Below are positions 6,056 through 6,142 of a DNA stretch of 6,142 nucleotides, piece by piece. The position numbers and the translations under genes are program-made. The stretch is from Bacteroidales bacterium. Its GTDB lineage: Bacteria; Bacteroidota; Bacteroidia; Bacteroidales; Muribaculaceae. Position 1 is the first letter of the stretch, and every line of letters begins with the position of its first letter. A model generated the notes under the pieces. The model saw nothing but the letters and a program-made list of their open reading frames with translations, searched no databases and was not told the origin of the DNA. The stretch covers positions 1 through 6,142 of the forward strand of contig JAAVGX010000068.1 in NCBI GenBank assembly GCA_014800065.1. Direction: 5' to 3'.

Positions 6056-6142
6056 TGTGTTTAAAATCAGTTTTGTTCAGAAGCAAGCCGGAGGCTGAGG
6101 GGGTTGAACGCTTTTGGCGCAGCCGCGACCATAGAGAGGTGA
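6056..6142 (-). other. Leader region upstream of rpsD, no gene recognised
   Basis: In Bacteroidota the gene before rpsD is normally rpsK (S11), but none of the three minus-strand frames here reads like the conserved S11 C-terminus. Two frames hit TGA between about 6065 and 6080; the third stays open but has no S11 character. So rpsK, if present, ends beyond the window. Two small hairpins lie in the leader: 6086-6096 (AGCC/GGCT, 3-base loop) and 6115-6131 (TGG-CGC with GCG-CCA, one bulged A, AGCC loop). No TAnnTTTG promoter motif is present, consistent with read-through from upstream. Confidence 0.55.

Noticed and set aside
6056..6142. 3' end of rpsK
   Set aside because: No frame shows the conserved S11 ending with the HNGCRP and KRRRV pattern.

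Overview
The window looks like a chromosomal segment from a member of the Bacteroidota, most likely order Bacteroidales (a gut Muribaculaceae- or Bacteroides-like genome is my guess, not a demonstrated assignment). The evidence is: the gene order rpsD-rpoA-rplQ at the end of a ribosomal protein cluster; an L17 with a long charged/alanine-rich tail; ribosome-binding regions that mostly lack a Shine-Dalgarno sequence; a promoter upstream of efp that matches the Bacteroides -7 consensus TAnnTTTG; and a lipoprotein whose mature N-terminus carries acidic residues like the Bacteroidetes surface-export signal.

All six confidently called genes are on the minus strand, so transcription runs from the right end to the left. 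From 6142 downward there is an 86-87 bp leader without a recognisable gene, then rpsD (30S protein S4), rpoA (RNA polymerase alpha) and rplQ (50S protein L17). These are separated by 22 bp and 5 bp and end at a very strong intrinsic terminator (3884-3916). A second unit follows: a predicted surface lipoprotein (Ig-like fold, then right-handed beta-helix, then a choice-of-anchor-Q-like C-terminus) whose stop codon overlaps the start codon of a MATE-family efflux transporter (ATGA). The third unit is efp (elongation factor P), with its own Bacteroides-type promoter in and just after the MATE 3' end and its own hairpin terminator at 385-410.

The left 432 bp is mostly non-coding. The first 78 bp read as a plausible C-terminal tail of a plus-strand gene that enters from outside the window and converges on efp. 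Between the two gene ends is a 354 bp gap packed with inverted repeats. Its densest part (101-238) holds four hairpins, most with GAA/TTC loops, and resembles a REP-like intergenic palindromic element. Nothing in it looks like a transposase gene, CRISPR array, tRNA or rRNA.

Most of the window is ordinary core-genome translation and transcription machinery. I did not find a convincing new biological system. The items most worth a second look are the palindrome cluster at 101-238 and the translationally coupled lipoprotein/MATE pair.
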